Assembly (NCBI RefSeq): GCF_001277215.2
Contig: NZ_CP013940.1
Span: 434,001 to 498,000 of the forward strand
Direction: 5' to 3'
Origin: Cronobacter malonaticus LMG 23826
Lineage (GTDB): Bacteria > Pseudomonadota > Gammaproteobacteria > Enterobacterales > Enterobacteriaceae
DNA: 64,000 nt
Made by a program: the position numbers and the translations under genes
The notes under the pieces: model-generated
Told to the model about the DNA's origin: nothing
The model's database searches: none
Seen by the model: only the letters and a program-made list of their open reading frames with translations
Part shown: positions 24,614-33,845 of the stretch, in pieces
How positions within the stretch are numbered: the first letter of the stretch is position 1
Layout of the letters: each line of letters starts with the position of its first letter

Positions 24614-26755
24614 TTAACCCAACTGCCCGTTGCCGAGATGTTTCACGCGGCGCTTCACCTCTTCCTGTTTACCCGCGTTGAACGGGCGAGCGTCGGGACT
24701 ACCGAGATACCCGCAAACGCGGCGGGTAACGGAAACGCGCGATGCATCATGGTTGCCGCATTTCGGACAGGTAAAGCCCTTGCTGGTGCACTCGAATTCG
24801 CCGGTGAACCCGCACTCGTAACATTCGTCAATCGGCGTATTGGTGCCGTAATAAGGCACGTGGTGATAGCTGTAATCCCACACGTCTTCCAACGCCTTCA
24901 GGTTGTGCTGAAGATTCGGGTATTCGCCGTAACAGATGAAGCCACCACTCGCGAGCGGCGGGTAGGGCGCTTCGAAATCGATTTTATCGTACGGGTTTAC
25001 CTTCTTCTCCACGTCCAGGTGGAAGCTGTTGGTGTAATACCCTTTGTCGGTCACGCCCGGCACCACGCCAAACTCGGCGGTATCGAGGCGGCAGAAACGA
25101 TCGCACAGATTCTCGCTCGGCGTGCTGTAGAGGCTAAAGCCGTAACCGGTCTCTTCTTTCCACCGATCCACCGCCTGACGCAGACGCTCGACAATCGCGA
25201 TACCTTTGGCGCGCAGCGTCTCGCTGTCATAGATATGCTGGTTGCCGGACAGCGCATTGATCGTTTCATGGATACCGATATACCCAAGCGAAATCGACGC
25301 GCGGCCGTTTTTGAAAATCTCCGCGACATCGTCATCCGGTTTAAGACGCACGCCGCACGCGCCTTCCATATAGAGAATCGGTGCCACCCGCGCTTTTACG
25401 CCTTCGAGACGCGCAATGCGCGTCATCAGCGCTTTGCGGGCGAGCTTCAGCCGCTCATCAAGCAGCGCCCAGAACGCGGTTTCATCGCCTTTCGCCTCCA
25501 GCGCGATGCGCGGCAGGTTAAGGCTAATCACGCCGAGGTTATTGCGCCCGTCGTGGATCTGCTCGCCGTTCTCTTCATAAACGCCAAGAAAACTGCGGCA
25601 GCCCATCGGCGTTTTAAACGAGCCGGTCACTTTCACAACCTGATCGTAGTTGAGGATATCCGGGTACATGCGCTTGCTCGCGCACTCCAGCGCCAGTTGT
25701 TTGATGTCATAGTTCGGGTCGCCAGCTTTATGGTTCAGGCCGTCGCGAATCGCGAACACCAGTTTCGGGAACACTGCCGTTTTATGGTTTTTACCCAGCC
25801 CCGCGATACGGTTGCGCAGAATAGAGCTTTGGATCAGACGCGATTCCCAGCTGGTTCCCAGACCAAAACCAAAGGTGACGAACGGCGTCTGGCCGTTGGC
25901 CGTGTGCAGCGTGTTCACTTCATACTCCAGCGACTGGAATGCGTCGTAGCACTCTTTTTCAGTACGGGCGCGGGCGTAGCCTTCCACATCCGGGATGTTC
26001 CACTCAAGCGCCGTGCGGCGGTGCTTCTCAAAGCTTGCCGTCACAAACGGGGCCAGCACTTCGTCAATGCGGTTGATGGTGGTACCGCCGTAGATGTGGC
26101 TCGCCACCTGGGCGATGATCTGCGCCGTCACGGCGGTGGCGGTGGAAATAGACTTCGGCGGTTCTATCTCGGCGTTGCCCATTTTAAACCCCTGCGTCAG
26201 CATGCCTTTTAAGTCGATCAGCATGCAGTTGAACATCGGGAAGAAGGGCGAGTAGTCGAGATCGTGATAGTGAATTTCGCCGCGTTCATGGGCGAGCACC
26301 ACGTCGCGCGGCAGCAGATACTGGCGCGCGTAGTGCTTGGCGACGATGCCCGCCAGCAGGTCGCGCTGGGTCGGGATCACTTTGCTGTCTTTATTGGCGT
26401 TCTCGTTCAGCAGCGCCGGGTTGGTCTGCTCAACCAGCCCGCGGATCTCTTTATTCAGGCGGCCCTGTTTTTCACGGGCGATATCGCGGTCGTGGCGATA
26501 CTCAATATAGGCGCGCGCCAGCTGCTTGTAGTTGCCCGCCATCAGCTGGTTTTCCACCGCCGTCTGGATCTCGTGAATGTCCACTTCACGACGGTTCTGC
26601 ATCTGGCTGCTGACGATTTCCGCGACGGTGGCGCAATAGTCTGCGTCATCGACTCCCGCTGCCTGCGCCGCACGAAGAATCGCTTCGCGAATGCGCGCTG
26701 AATTGAAAGGTACTTTACACCCGTCTCGTTTCACTACATGCGGTGTCATGATCAC
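24614..26755 (-). CDS. nrdD: Anaerobic ribonucleoside-triphosphate reductase
   Basis: The class III reductase makes dNTPs from NTPs without oxygen, using formate. The 713 residues start with an ATP-cone domain (KRDGCKVPFNSARIREAI). They end with the glycyl radical loop RRVCGYLGS, in which Gly682 corresponds to E. coli Gly681. A zinc site near the end is formed by CYECG and CPKCG. GGAG precedes the ATG at good spacing. The upstream region carries NrdR-like boxes and an FNR-like box. Confidence 0.98.
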   Translation of the reverse strand: MIMTPHVVKRDGCKVPFNSARIREAILRAAQAAGVDDADYCATVAEIVSSQMQNRREVDIHEIQTAVENQLMAGNYKQLARAYIEYRHDRDIAREKQGRLNKEIRGLVEQTNPALLNENANKDSKVIPTQRDLLAGIVAKHYARQYLLPRDVVLAHERGEIHYHDLDYSPFFPMFNCMLIDLKGMLTQGFKMGNAEIEPPKSISTATAVTAQIIAQVASHIYGGTTINRIDEVLAPFVTASFEKHRRTALEWNIPDVEGYARARTEKECYDAFQSLEYEVNTLHTANGQTPFVTFGFGLGTSWESRLIQSSILRNRIAGLGKNHKTAVFPKLVFAIRDGLNHKAGDPNYDIKQLALECASKRMYPDILNYDQVVKVTGSFKTPMGCRSFLGVYEENGEQIHDGRNNLGVISLNLPRIALEAKGDETAFWALLDERLKLARKALMTRIARLEGVKARVAPILYMEGACGVRLKPDDDVAEIFKNGRASISLGYIGIHETINALSGNQHIYDSETLRAKGIAIVERLRQAVDRWKEETGYGFSLYSTPSENLCDRFCRLDTAEFGVVPGVTDKGYYTNSFHLDVEKKVNPYDKIDFEAPYPPLASGGFICYGEYPNLQHNLKALEDVWDYSYHHVPYYGTNTPIDECYECGFTGEFECTSKGFTCPKCGNHDASRVSVTRRVCGYLGSPDARPFNAGKQEEVKRRVKHLGNGQLG

Positions 26756-26910
26756 TCCATATTAAGCACAGGTTATCCACAGAAACTCCGTCGTCTGGCG
26801 CAGGGAATATTGGCTGCATAAACCCCCTGTTAACGACGGAGCTGGCCCGTTTTATCCACAGCAGAGCGGGAATTTCATCCACGCCGGATTGCTGAAAGTT
26901 TAGCCTGAAA

Positions 26911-26957
26911 TAACAAGATATTGGGCCGCGGTGGATTTTAATGTCTATATATAGTGA
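26911..26957. promoter_or_regulatory. Pair of NrdR-like boxes upstream of nrdD
   Basis: Two 16-bp sites at 26911-26926 and 26942-26957 match the NrdR pattern ACACWATATMTWGTGT at 11 and about 12 positions. Their start-to-start distance is exactly 31 bp, the three-turn spacing typical of tandem NrdR boxes. NrdR represses ribonucleotide reductase genes when dATP is high. Confidence 0.6.
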
Positions 26958-26967
26958 TTTGCATCAA
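26954..26967. promoter_or_regulatory. FNR-like site upstream of nrdD
   Basis: GTGAT-TTGC-ATCAA differs from the FNR consensus TTGAT-N4-ATCAA at one base. It overlaps the distal NrdR-like box by 4 bp, so activator and repressor could compete. It lies about 200 bp upstream of nrdD, which in E. coli is FNR-activated. Confidence 0.55.
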
Positions 26968-27045
26968 ACAAGTTTGCGATTTTATTGATGCAGGACAAAG
27001 CAAAGCGGCGAGCGCGCTTATGGTCTGCGTTGAGGCGGGAAAGAT

Positions 27046-27927
27046 TTACACTGTGAATTTTTCGATTAAAAAATCAACAAGCGCGCGCACGCGCGGAGCC
27101 AGACGATGGTGCGGATACTTCACCCACAGCGGCTGCGGCGCGGGCCAGTGCGTTTCCATCAACGGCACCAGACGGCCCGCGGCGATAAGCGGCGCCAGAT
27201 ACCAGTCGGCGAGAGAGACAATGCCCATTTCCGCGAGGGCGGCGTCCACCAGCACATCCGGAAACGTACTGATAAGAAAGGCGTGTTGCTCTTCCATCGC
27301 CAGTTCGTCAGCAAGCCAGCTTTGCAGTTTGCCGTTGCCGGGATTACGGTGCACCAGGCAGCGGTGATGCAGCAGATCCTGCGGCTGTTGCGGCGTGCCG
27401 AACCGCGCCAGGTAGGCAGGTGACGCGGCAAGCATCATGCGCATCGGGCGGATTTCGCGCGTCACGATGCGGCTGTCCTGCACCGTCCGCTGGCCAATCG
27501 CCACATCGATCCGCTCGCCAATCAGGTTAACGCGGCGCGGGTCCATCGCCAGATCCAGCCGCACCTGCGGGTAGCGCTGCTGAAAGGCGGACAGCTCCGG
27601 CATCAGGAGGTAACGCCCGAAACCAGGAATCACGCTCACGCGCACCAGCCCCTGCGGCTCGTCGGCGGGCTTCTCCAGCGCCTGGTTGAGCGCATGCCAC
27701 AACGGCGCCACCTGTTCGCGCAGCGCCGCGCCTTCTTCCGTCAGCACCACAAAATGCGTGTTGCGCTGAAACAGCACGCGGCCCAGGCGCGCCTCCAGTT
27801 GCCGTACGCTTTTGCTGATGGCGGCAGGCGTCACGCCCAGCAGGCGAGCGGCGGCGGAAAAGCTCTGGCTTTGCGCGGCGGCCAGAAACGCAGGCAGCAG
27901 GCGATGCACGTCGGAGGTGAGCGTCAT
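27046..27927 (-). CDS. LysR-family transcriptional regulator
   Basis: A 293-residue LTTR. The winged HTH is at residues 1-60 (AFLAAAQSQSFSAAARLLGVTPAAISKSVRQLEARLG), and an effector-binding domain follows, with SVIPGFGRYLLMPELSAFQQRYP. Starting at MTLTSDVHR is preferred because an AAGG ribosome site precedes it and a start 42 bp upstream would overlap the divergent promoter. It is divergent from a flavodoxin-fold oxidoreductase gene, the usual arrangement of an LTTR and its target. The inducer is unknown. Confidence 0.9.
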   Translation of the reverse strand: MTLTSDVHRLLPAFLAAAQSQSFSAAARLLGVTPAAISKSVRQLEARLGRVLFQRNTHFVVLTEEGAALREQVAPLWHALNQALEKPADEPQGLVRVSVIPGFGRYLLMPELSAFQQRYPQVRLDLAMDPRRVNLIGERIDVAIGQRTVQDSRIVTREIRPMRMMLAASPAYLARFGTPQQPQDLLHHRCLVHRNPGNGKLQSWLADELAMEEQHAFLISTFPDVLVDAALAEMGIVSLADWYLAPLIAAGRLVPLMETHWPAPQPLWVKYPHHRLAPRVRALVDFLIEKFTV

Positions 27928-28029
27928 GGTTGATACCTTTGGTTGAAACAGATATGCACGGAACCGCACTACAGGTTAACCTTTGTACATGCCAACATTA
28001 CCTCAACCACATCGTTGAGGAGAGTAAAA

Positions 28030-28560
28030 ATGAAAAAAGTTCTGGTTCTGGCCGGGCACCGTTACCCGGATGATTCCCGCGTCAACCGCGCGGCTATCGA
28101 GGCGCTGAAAGCATTGCCGCAGGTGACGGTACATGAGCTGATGCGCGAATACCCTGACTTTAATATCGACGTGAAGCGCGAACAGGCGCTGCTGCTGACG
28201 CATGATGCGGTGGTGATGCTGTTTCCGTTCTGGTGGTACAGCTCGCCCGCGATTTTAAAAGAGTGGCAGGATCAGGTGCTTGAGCACGGTTTTGCCTACG
28301 GCACCGGCGGCGACCGCCTGCACGGCAAACCGTTTATGCTGATGGTTTCGACCGGCGGCAGCGCAGAGGCTTATTCGCCACAGGGCTATAACCGCTACCC
28401 GATAGACGAGTTCTGGCTGCCGTTTCACGCGATGGCCAACATGACCGGCATGATCTGGCAGCCGCCAGCGCTGATTCAGGGCACGCACGTGCTGAGCGAT
28501 GCCGATCTCGACGCCGGCGTCGCGCAGTGGCTGAGCCGGGTTAACGCGCTGGTGCGTTAA
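28030..28560 (+). CDS. Flavodoxin-fold NAD(P)H oxidoreductase
   Basis: A 176-residue quinone-reductase-like protein of the KefF/MdaB/YwrO type. It starts KKVLVLAGHRYPDDSRVN, the FMN/FAD phosphate loop. It continues with VVMLFPFWWYSSPAILKEWQDQVLEHGFAYG, which is diagnostic for the family, and MVSTGGSAEAYSPQGYN. It likely reduces quinones or electrophiles with NAD(P)H. A GAGGAGAGTAAAA ribosome site precedes the ATG. Control by the divergent LysR protein at 27046 is inferred from position. It is not next to a kef potassium channel gene, so it is probably not a KefF subunit. Confidence 0.88.
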   Translation: MKKVLVLAGHRYPDDSRVNRAAIEALKALPQVTVHELMREYPDFNIDVKREQALLLTHDAVVMLFPFWWYSSPAILKEWQDQVLEHGFAYGTGGDRLHGKPFMLMVSTGGSAEAYSPQGYNRYPIDEFWLPFHAMANMTGMIWQPPALIQGTHVLSDADLDAGVAQWLSRVNALVR

Positions 28561-28569
28561 CCCGTCGGG

Positions 28570-30231
28570 TTACGCGTTCCCCTGAAGCCATATTACGGCT
28601 TCGAACGGACGCAGGTTCATTTCGCCGGGGCGGGGTGCGGCGTCGGGGTAGTTGCTCATCAGCACCTGCCACGCGCCGCTAAAATCGCCCGGCGTACACC
28701 AGTGCGCTTCGCGCGACAGATTCGCCATCACCACCAGCGTCTGCCCTTGCCATTCACGGCGATAGCACCACAGGTAAGGATGCGCCGCCAGCAGGTCGTG
28801 ATAGTCGCCCCAGGTGAAAATCGGGTGCGCCTTACGCAGCCTGATGAGTTTCTGATAGGCGTAAAACACGGAGTCTGGATCGTTAAGCGCGCGCGCGGCG
28901 TTGATCTCACGGTAATTATCGCAAAGCCCGATCCACGGCGTGCCGGTGGTAAAGCCCCCGTTGTCGCTGTCGTCCCACTGCATCGGCGTGCGGCTGTTAT
29001 CGCGTGATTTGCTGGCGAGGATCGCGAGCAGCGTCTCCGGGCTTTGCCCCTGCGCGCGCCGCTCGGCAAACATATTGTGGCTCTCCACGTCCCGGTAATC
29101 GATGATGCGCGTGAAGTGCGGGTTGGTCATCCCCAGCTCTTCGCCCTGGTAGATATAGGGCGTGCCTTGCATGCCGTGCAGCACCATCGCGAGCATTTTC
29201 GCCGCCGGTACGCGCAGCGCGCCCTCATCGCCGAAGCGCGAGACGATACGCGGCTGATCGTGGTTACACCAGAACAGCGCGTTCCAGGCCACACCATGCA
29301 TCCCCTGCTGCCAGTGGTTGAAAATCGCTTTCAGCGCCACGAAATCGGGGGCGGCGAGCGTCCACTTCTGCCCGTCCGGGTAATCCACTTTCAGGTGATG
29401 AAAGTTAAACGTCATCGAGAGCTCGTGACCCTCCAGCGCGGCGTAGCGCTGGCAGTTCTCAAGCGTCGTGGAGGACATTTCGCCCACCGTCATCAGCCCG
29501 CGCGGCTGAAACACATCGCGGCTCAGCTCCTGCAAATAGTCGTGAATGCGCGGCCCGTCGGTGTAAAAACGCCGCCCGTCGCCGCGATCGTCTGACGGGA
29601 AATCCTGATCTTTTGAAATCAGGTTGATCACATCGAGACGCAGGCCGTCCACGCCGCGATCGGCCCAGAATTCGCAGACCTTTTTCACCTCGGCGCGCAC
29701 CTGCGGGTTTTCCCAGTTGAGATCCGCCTGTTCGGGCGCAAAGAGGTGCAGGTAATACTGGCCGCTCTCGGCGTGCCAGCGCCAGGCGCTGCCGCCAAAT
29801 TTGGAGCGCCAGTTGTTAGGCGCTTCTTCCGGCGTGCCGTCGCGCCAGATGTAAAATTCGCGGTGCGCGCTCTCGCGGGTCAGCGCGTCATGAAACCAGG
29901 CGTGCTGCGTTGAGGTGTGGTTAAACACCATGTCCAGAATCACCCGGATACCGCGGGCATGGGCGTCCGCCACCAGCGCGTCGAACTCCTCCAGCGTGCC
30001 ATAGGCCGGATCGATGGCGGTATAGTTCGCCACGTCATAACCGTTATCGACTTGCGGAGAGAGATAGAAGGGCGTCAGCCAGATGGCGTCCACGCCAAGT
30101 TTTTGCAGATAATCGAGACGTCGGGTGACGCCCGCCAGATCGCCTGTGCCGTTGCCGGACGTATCCTGGAAACTCTTCGGGTAAATCTGGTAAATCACCC
30201 CGTTTTGCCACCACGGCAGAGTGTTATTCAT
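28570..30231 (-). CDS. treC: Alpha,alpha-phosphotrehalase
   Basis: The cytoplasmic GH13 enzyme splits trehalose 6-phosphate into glucose and glucose 6-phosphate. The 553 residues contain the GH13 signatures VILDMVFNHTS, GLRLDVINLISKD (nucleophile Asp), VGEMSS (acid/base Glu) and NHDQPRI. The start MNNTLPWWQNGVIYQIYPKSF is typical of TreC. It lies 60 bp after treB and ends 9 bp from the convergent oxidoreductase gene. Confidence 0.97.
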   Translation of the reverse strand: MNNTLPWWQNGVIYQIYPKSFQDTSGNGTGDLAGVTRRLDYLQKLGVDAIWLTPFYLSPQVDNGYDVANYTAIDPAYGTLEEFDALVADAHARGIRVILDMVFNHTSTQHAWFHDALTRESAHREFYIWRDGTPEEAPNNWRSKFGGSAWRWHAESGQYYLHLFAPEQADLNWENPQVRAEVKKVCEFWADRGVDGLRLDVINLISKDQDFPSDDRGDGRRFYTDGPRIHDYLQELSRDVFQPRGLMTVGEMSSTTLENCQRYAALEGHELSMTFNFHHLKVDYPDGQKWTLAAPDFVALKAIFNHWQQGMHGVAWNALFWCNHDQPRIVSRFGDEGALRVPAAKMLAMVLHGMQGTPYIYQGEELGMTNPHFTRIIDYRDVESHNMFAERRAQGQSPETLLAILASKSRDNSRTPMQWDDSDNGGFTTGTPWIGLCDNYREINAARALNDPDSVFYAYQKLIRLRKAHPIFTWGDYHDLLAAHPYLWCYRREWQGQTLVVMANLSREAHWCTPGDFSGAWQVLMSNYPDAAPRPGEMNLRPFEAVIWLQGNA

Positions 30232-30291
30232 AACGCGTTCCTGCTGTTGCTAAAGGGGAGCGCCGAAACGCTCCCCGCACTACCCTAAAAG

Positions 30292-31710
30292 TTAGACGAC
30301 TAATAGCGTTCCCTGGCGGGATTTTCGCTTGTAGAGAAAGGCGGTCAGGATGAAAGGAACAATGATCGCCACCAGCATCGCCATGCCGTACACCTGCCAG
30401 TAATCCGGCTGGATGGAGAGAATGGCGGGCAGGCCGCCGACACCGATGCCGTTCGCCACTACGCCGCTCAGCCCGCACAGCAGCGCCGCGATGCTGGAAC
30501 CCACCATGCCGCAGAGCATCGGGAAGCGGTATTTCATGTTGATGCCGTACATGGCGGGTTCGGTCACGCCGAGATACGCCGAGATAGCCGCCGGTACGGA
30601 GATTTCGCGCTCGTTGTGTTTGCGGCTGGTCATGATAATGCCCACTACCGCCGAACCCTGGGCGATGTTCGACAGCGCAATCAGCGGCCACACCGGGGTG
30701 CCGCCCATGCTCTGGATCATCTGCATATCCACCGCAAGCGTGGTCTGATGGACGCCGGTGATGACTAGCGGCGCGTAGAGGAAGCCAAAGAGCGCGGCGC
30801 CGATGGGCGCGAAGCTGCCGGTCATCAGGTGACGCACGCCGAACGCCACGCCGTCGCCGATAAGACGGCCGAACGGGCCGATAAACGCGTGCGCCAGGAA
30901 TACCGCGAGCAGCAATGAGCAGACCGGCACCACCACCAGATAGAGATAATCCGGCACCAGGCGTTTTAAGCGAATTTCAATCATGCCGAGCGCCAGACCC
31001 GCCAGCAGCGCCGGGATCACCTGCGCCTGATAGCCCACTTTGGCGATGGTAAACAGCCCGAAATCCCACACTTCCGGCGTTTGCTGGCCGAGCAGATAGG
31101 CGTTCATCAACTGCGGAGAAACCAGCGTTACGCCAAGCACGATCCCGAGGATCGGCGTGCCGCCCATTTTGCGCACCGCCGACCAGCAGATCCCGACCGG
31201 CAGATAGAAGAAGATGGCCTCGCCGATAAGCCATAAAAAGTCGTAGATGGTTTTAAGCGACGGGAACATCTGCGCCAGGGTTTTACCGTCATGCATTGGC
31301 ACATCGCCAATCACATTGCGAAAGCCGAGGATCAGGCCGCCGCTAATCAGCGCGGGCAGCAGCGGGAAGAAAATTTCGGCGAAGTGGGAGATAAGCCGCT
31401 CATGCCATTTCATGTTCTGGCGCGCGGCGAGTTTCGCCTGCTCTTTACTGGCGGCGCTGTGGCCGCTGGTGGCGATCAGCGCCTGGTAGTAATCGCCGAC
31501 ATTGGTGCCAATCACCACCTGAAACTGTCCGGCGTTGGTAAAGCAGCCTTTCACCATCGGCAGCTCTTCAATCGCTTTCGGATCGGCTTTAGATGGCTGA
31601 TTCAGTACAAAACGCAGACGGGTAATGCAGTGGCTGACGGTCGCGATATTCTCGCGGCCGCCCACGAGGGTTATCAGCTTATCGATATCCTGTTGGTTTA
31701 CTTTGCTCAT
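30292..31710 (-). CDS. treB: Trehalose-specific PTS EIIBC component
   Basis: The membrane permease imports trehalose as trehalose 6-phosphate. The 472 residues start with an EIIB domain whose phosphocysteine is Cys28 (TVSHCITRLRF). A ten-segment EIIC glucose-superfamily domain follows. EIIA activity is expected from the glucose EIIA (Crr) encoded elsewhere. The length and order treR-treB-treC match E. coli. The TreR operator lies about 80 bp upstream. Confidence 0.97.
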   Translation of the reverse strand: MSKVNQQDIDKLITLVGGRENIATVSHCITRLRFVLNQPSKADPKAIEELPMVKGCFTNAGQFQVVIGTNVGDYYQALIATSGHSAASKEQAKLAARQNMKWHERLISHFAEIFFPLLPALISGGLILGFRNVIGDVPMHDGKTLAQMFPSLKTIYDFLWLIGEAIFFYLPVGICWSAVRKMGGTPILGIVLGVTLVSPQLMNAYLLGQQTPEVWDFGLFTIAKVGYQAQVIPALLAGLALGMIEIRLKRLVPDYLYLVVVPVCSLLLAVFLAHAFIGPFGRLIGDGVAFGVRHLMTGSFAPIGAALFGFLYAPLVITGVHQTTLAVDMQMIQSMGGTPVWPLIALSNIAQGSAVVGIIMTSRKHNEREISVPAAISAYLGVTEPAMYGINMKYRFPMLCGMVGSSIAALLCGLSGVVANGIGVGGLPAILSIQPDYWQVYGMAMLVAIIVPFILTAFLYKRKSRQGTLLVV

Positions 31711-31790
31711 GATGAAGCCCTGTCGCAGAGGTAGGTACGAGGCGCGGATGGCCTGGGGCGCAGAGTAACTTTTAACCGGGATGGCGTGAA

Positions 31791-31804
31791 CGGGAACGTT
31801 CCCG
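31791..31804. promoter_or_regulatory. TreR operator in front of treBC
   Basis: CGGGAACGTTCCCG is a perfect 14-bp palindrome with the AACGTT centre of the LacI-family TreR site. It lies between the treR stop and the treB start, where repression of treBC by TreR with trehalose 6-phosphate as inducer is expected. Confidence 0.85.
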
Positions 31805-31807
31805 AAA

Positions 31808-31823
31808 ACAGAGCTCGATCACA
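31808..31823. promoter_or_regulatory. Possible CRP half-site near treB
   Basis: On the minus strand TGTGA-TCGAGC-TCTGT keeps one perfect CRP half and loses most of the other. It lies next to the TreR operator. CRP control of treBC is known in E. coli, but this site is weak. Confidence 0.35.
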
Positions 31824-31844
31824 ATAAACTTGCAGGGAAGGCGC

Positions 31845-32792
31845 TTAGCCGAGACGGGCGGGGATCACTATCTGGCGCGGATCGGCGCGGCCGGTTATCT
31901 GATCGATAAGCTGTTTCGCCGCCGCGCGCCCGGCTTCACCATAACCGGGATCGACCGCGATCGCTTCAGGGTGCAGGAATTTGAGCAGCGGCGTGTTGCC
32001 GACGCTTGCAAGCTGTACCGGCGCGCCGCCACGCTGCTGGAGATATTTACTGGCGCCGATGGCAAGGGTATCGGTGGCGCAGACCAGCGCGGTGGTTTCT
32101 GCGTCCAGTACATCGGCGGCGTGTTCATAACCCTGTTTCATGGCAAGCCCTGGCAGGGTGTCGCGGGGCGTTAACGCGTGCTGTTTACAGAAATGAAGAT
32201 ACGCCTCATGGCGTCGCTTGCCGGTCGTGATATCGCTGTGCGGCACGCCGAGAAAGCTGATGTGGCGGTGACCGTTGTCATACAGGCGCTGCATTAAGAG
32301 CCGTATCGCGCCGTCATCCTCGTAGCAGACCGACGCGAAGCCCGCCGCGTCGCGCGCCATCAACACCAGCGATTTTTGCCAGGCGGCGGTCATCGCCTCG
32401 CTGATGCCGCTAAAGCCGAACAAAATCACACCGTCGATATGGCGGCGGCTCAGCACGCCTAAATGCTCCTGCACCAGCGCCGGCGAAAAACGGCTCTCCA
32501 GCATGATGGGATCGTAACCCTGTTCATACAGCGCGGGCAGAATGGTCTGTACCGCCAGGTTTTCCGAGAGTGAATCCAGACGGGTGACGATAATCGCGAC
32601 GACTTTATCGCTCTGTCCGCGCATCGCGCGCGCCGAGCGGGAAGGGGAGAAGCCTTGCTGGCGCATCACCGCCTCGACCTTTTCGCGGGTGCGTTCGCTG
32701 ACGCCGCTCTCGTTATTGAGCACGCGCGACACGGTGGATTTCCCCACGCCGCTTAAGCGCGCAATGTCTTTAATGGTGAGGCGGTGTTGCAT
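31845..32792 (-). CDS. treR: Trehalose operon repressor
   Basis: A LacI-family repressor of 315 residues, equal to E. coli TreR. The HTH begins QHRLTIKDIARLSGVGKSTVSRVLNN. A type I periplasmic-binding-like effector domain follows, with KVVAIIVTRLDSLSENLAV and SVGNTPLLKFLHPE. Starting at MQHRLT is by homology; the frame is open 24 codons further upstream. In E. coli mgtA follows treR, but here synteny breaks and a TetR gene is next. Confidence 0.96.
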   Translation of the reverse strand: MQHRLTIKDIARLSGVGKSTVSRVLNNESGVSERTREKVEAVMRQQGFSPSRSARAMRGQSDKVVAIIVTRLDSLSENLAVQTILPALYEQGYDPIMLESRFSPALVQEHLGVLSRRHIDGVILFGFSGISEAMTAAWQKSLVLMARDAAGFASVCYEDDGAIRLLMQRLYDNGHRHISFLGVPHSDITTGKRRHEAYLHFCKQHALTPRDTLPGLAMKQGYEHAADVLDAETTALVCATDTLAIGASKYLQQRGGAPVQLASVGNTPLLKFLHPEAIAVDPGYGEAGRAAAKQLIDQITGRADPRQIVIPARLG

Positions 32793-33039
32793 CGTCCATT
32801 CCTCTGGCTGGCGGTCTGTAAAAGCGATAATGCGTAAAGGTAATGCCCCGTGCGTGCGGCGCAATGGGCATAATCTGGTTCAGGGGCGCTTTAGCGCGTA
32901 TATAGCCAACCATTGTGCCTGACGTCACAAAGCGAAGCGTCGGAAGGTATCTTCGCCGATGATTTTTGGCTTATCAATCATTGTGCTGCGGATTTGTGCG
33001 CCTGGCGCGAGTCACCGGGCGCAGGCGGCGGGAAAAGCG

Positions 33040-33657
33040 TCAGACGTCGTGATGCTGGCGACGTAACCAGATGCCCTCGCACAAGAGCTGCGCACAGCCG
33101 AGCGCCAGCGCCTCCGGGACTGCCTCATCCGCCGGGACGCGCGCCATCTGGTCTATCATGCCCACGCAGCAGCGCGCCATATGCAGCGCGTCGATATCGC
33201 TGCGAAACAGGCCGAGCGTCTGCTCACTGGCGATATTACTGGCGATAGCGTTGACCAGCGTCGCTTTGGTCTGCGTGCAGCCTGGCGGCTGAAAGAAGCC
33301 GATTTCGGTCAGCGCTTTGTCTTCGGCAAGAAAATTCAGCAGTTTGAGAAAGCTATTCTGCACGCTTTTCACCAGCGCTTCGCCTTCGATACGGTCGCGG
33401 ATCAGCAGCGTTTCGGTGAGCCGCTCCAGGCGCAGGCGAAACTCGCTCACCAGCTCTTCATAAGCGGCTTCTTTACTGGCGAAATAGAGATAAAACGTGG
33501 GTTGGCTCAGACCGCTCGCTTTAACGATATTGCTGACTTTGGTGCTGTGATAGCCAAGCCGCGCGAACTCGGCGCAGGCATGTTTCAACAGGCGACGGCG
33601 GGTGGCGATGCCCCGTTTCGGTTTCCGGCTTTCCGGGTGGTCAGCGTCAGTCTGCAA
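33040..33657 (-). CDS. TetR-family transcriptional regulator
   Basis: About 205 residues. The HTH lies in TRRRLLKHACAEFARLGYHSTKVSNIVKASGLSQPTFYLYFASKEAAYEEL, the TetR pattern. The C-terminal ligand domain has LARCCVGMIDQMAR-like helices. The start is uncertain. A TTG at 33657 with GGGAG 7 bp before it gives a normal TetR length. A start at 33753 would add 32 residues with an arginine-rich stretch unlike the family. It is divergent from grxB, and a palindrome in the gap is the likely operator. Confidence 0.85.
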   Translation of the reverse strand: MQTDADHPESRKPKRGIATRRRLLKHACAEFARLGYHSTKVSNIVKASGLSQPTFYLYFASKEAAYEELVSEFRLRLERLTETLLIRDRIEGEALVKSVQNSFLKLLNFLAEDKALTEIGFFQPPGCTQTKATLVNAIASNIASEQTLGLFRSDIDALHMARCCVGMIDQMARVPADEAVPEALALGCAQLLCEGIWLRRQHHDV

Positions 33658-33771
33658 ATCCTCTCTCCCTGGGTCACGTGAACGGCGTAAGCTTACTGCA
33701 AGCCAGACGGCAAAGGTATCGCACCAGGCGTTTTCGTCGCGCTTGTCACGCAAACGCGTTATGTTACTATC

Positions 33772-33785
33772 GAGTAAGGTTACTC
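33772..33785. promoter_or_regulatory. Probable TetR-regulator operator
   Basis: GAGTAA-GG-TTACTC has perfect 6-bp arms and lies between the divergent TetR and grxB genes. Two more TTACT-like steps lie at 33764-33768 and 33780-33784. The size and position suit an operator controlling both genes. Confidence 0.6.
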
Positions 33786-33845
33786 ATCAGTAGTCTTTTT
33801 TGCGAGCGATAACAGATGGTCGCCGCGCCTTCCATGGAGAATTGC

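Noticed and set aside
24590..26212. A 540-codon open frame on the plus strand
   Set aside because: It lies antisense to nrdD, which has a near-perfect match to its family. Its product is histidine- and arginine-rich, as expected of a GC-rich shadow frame.
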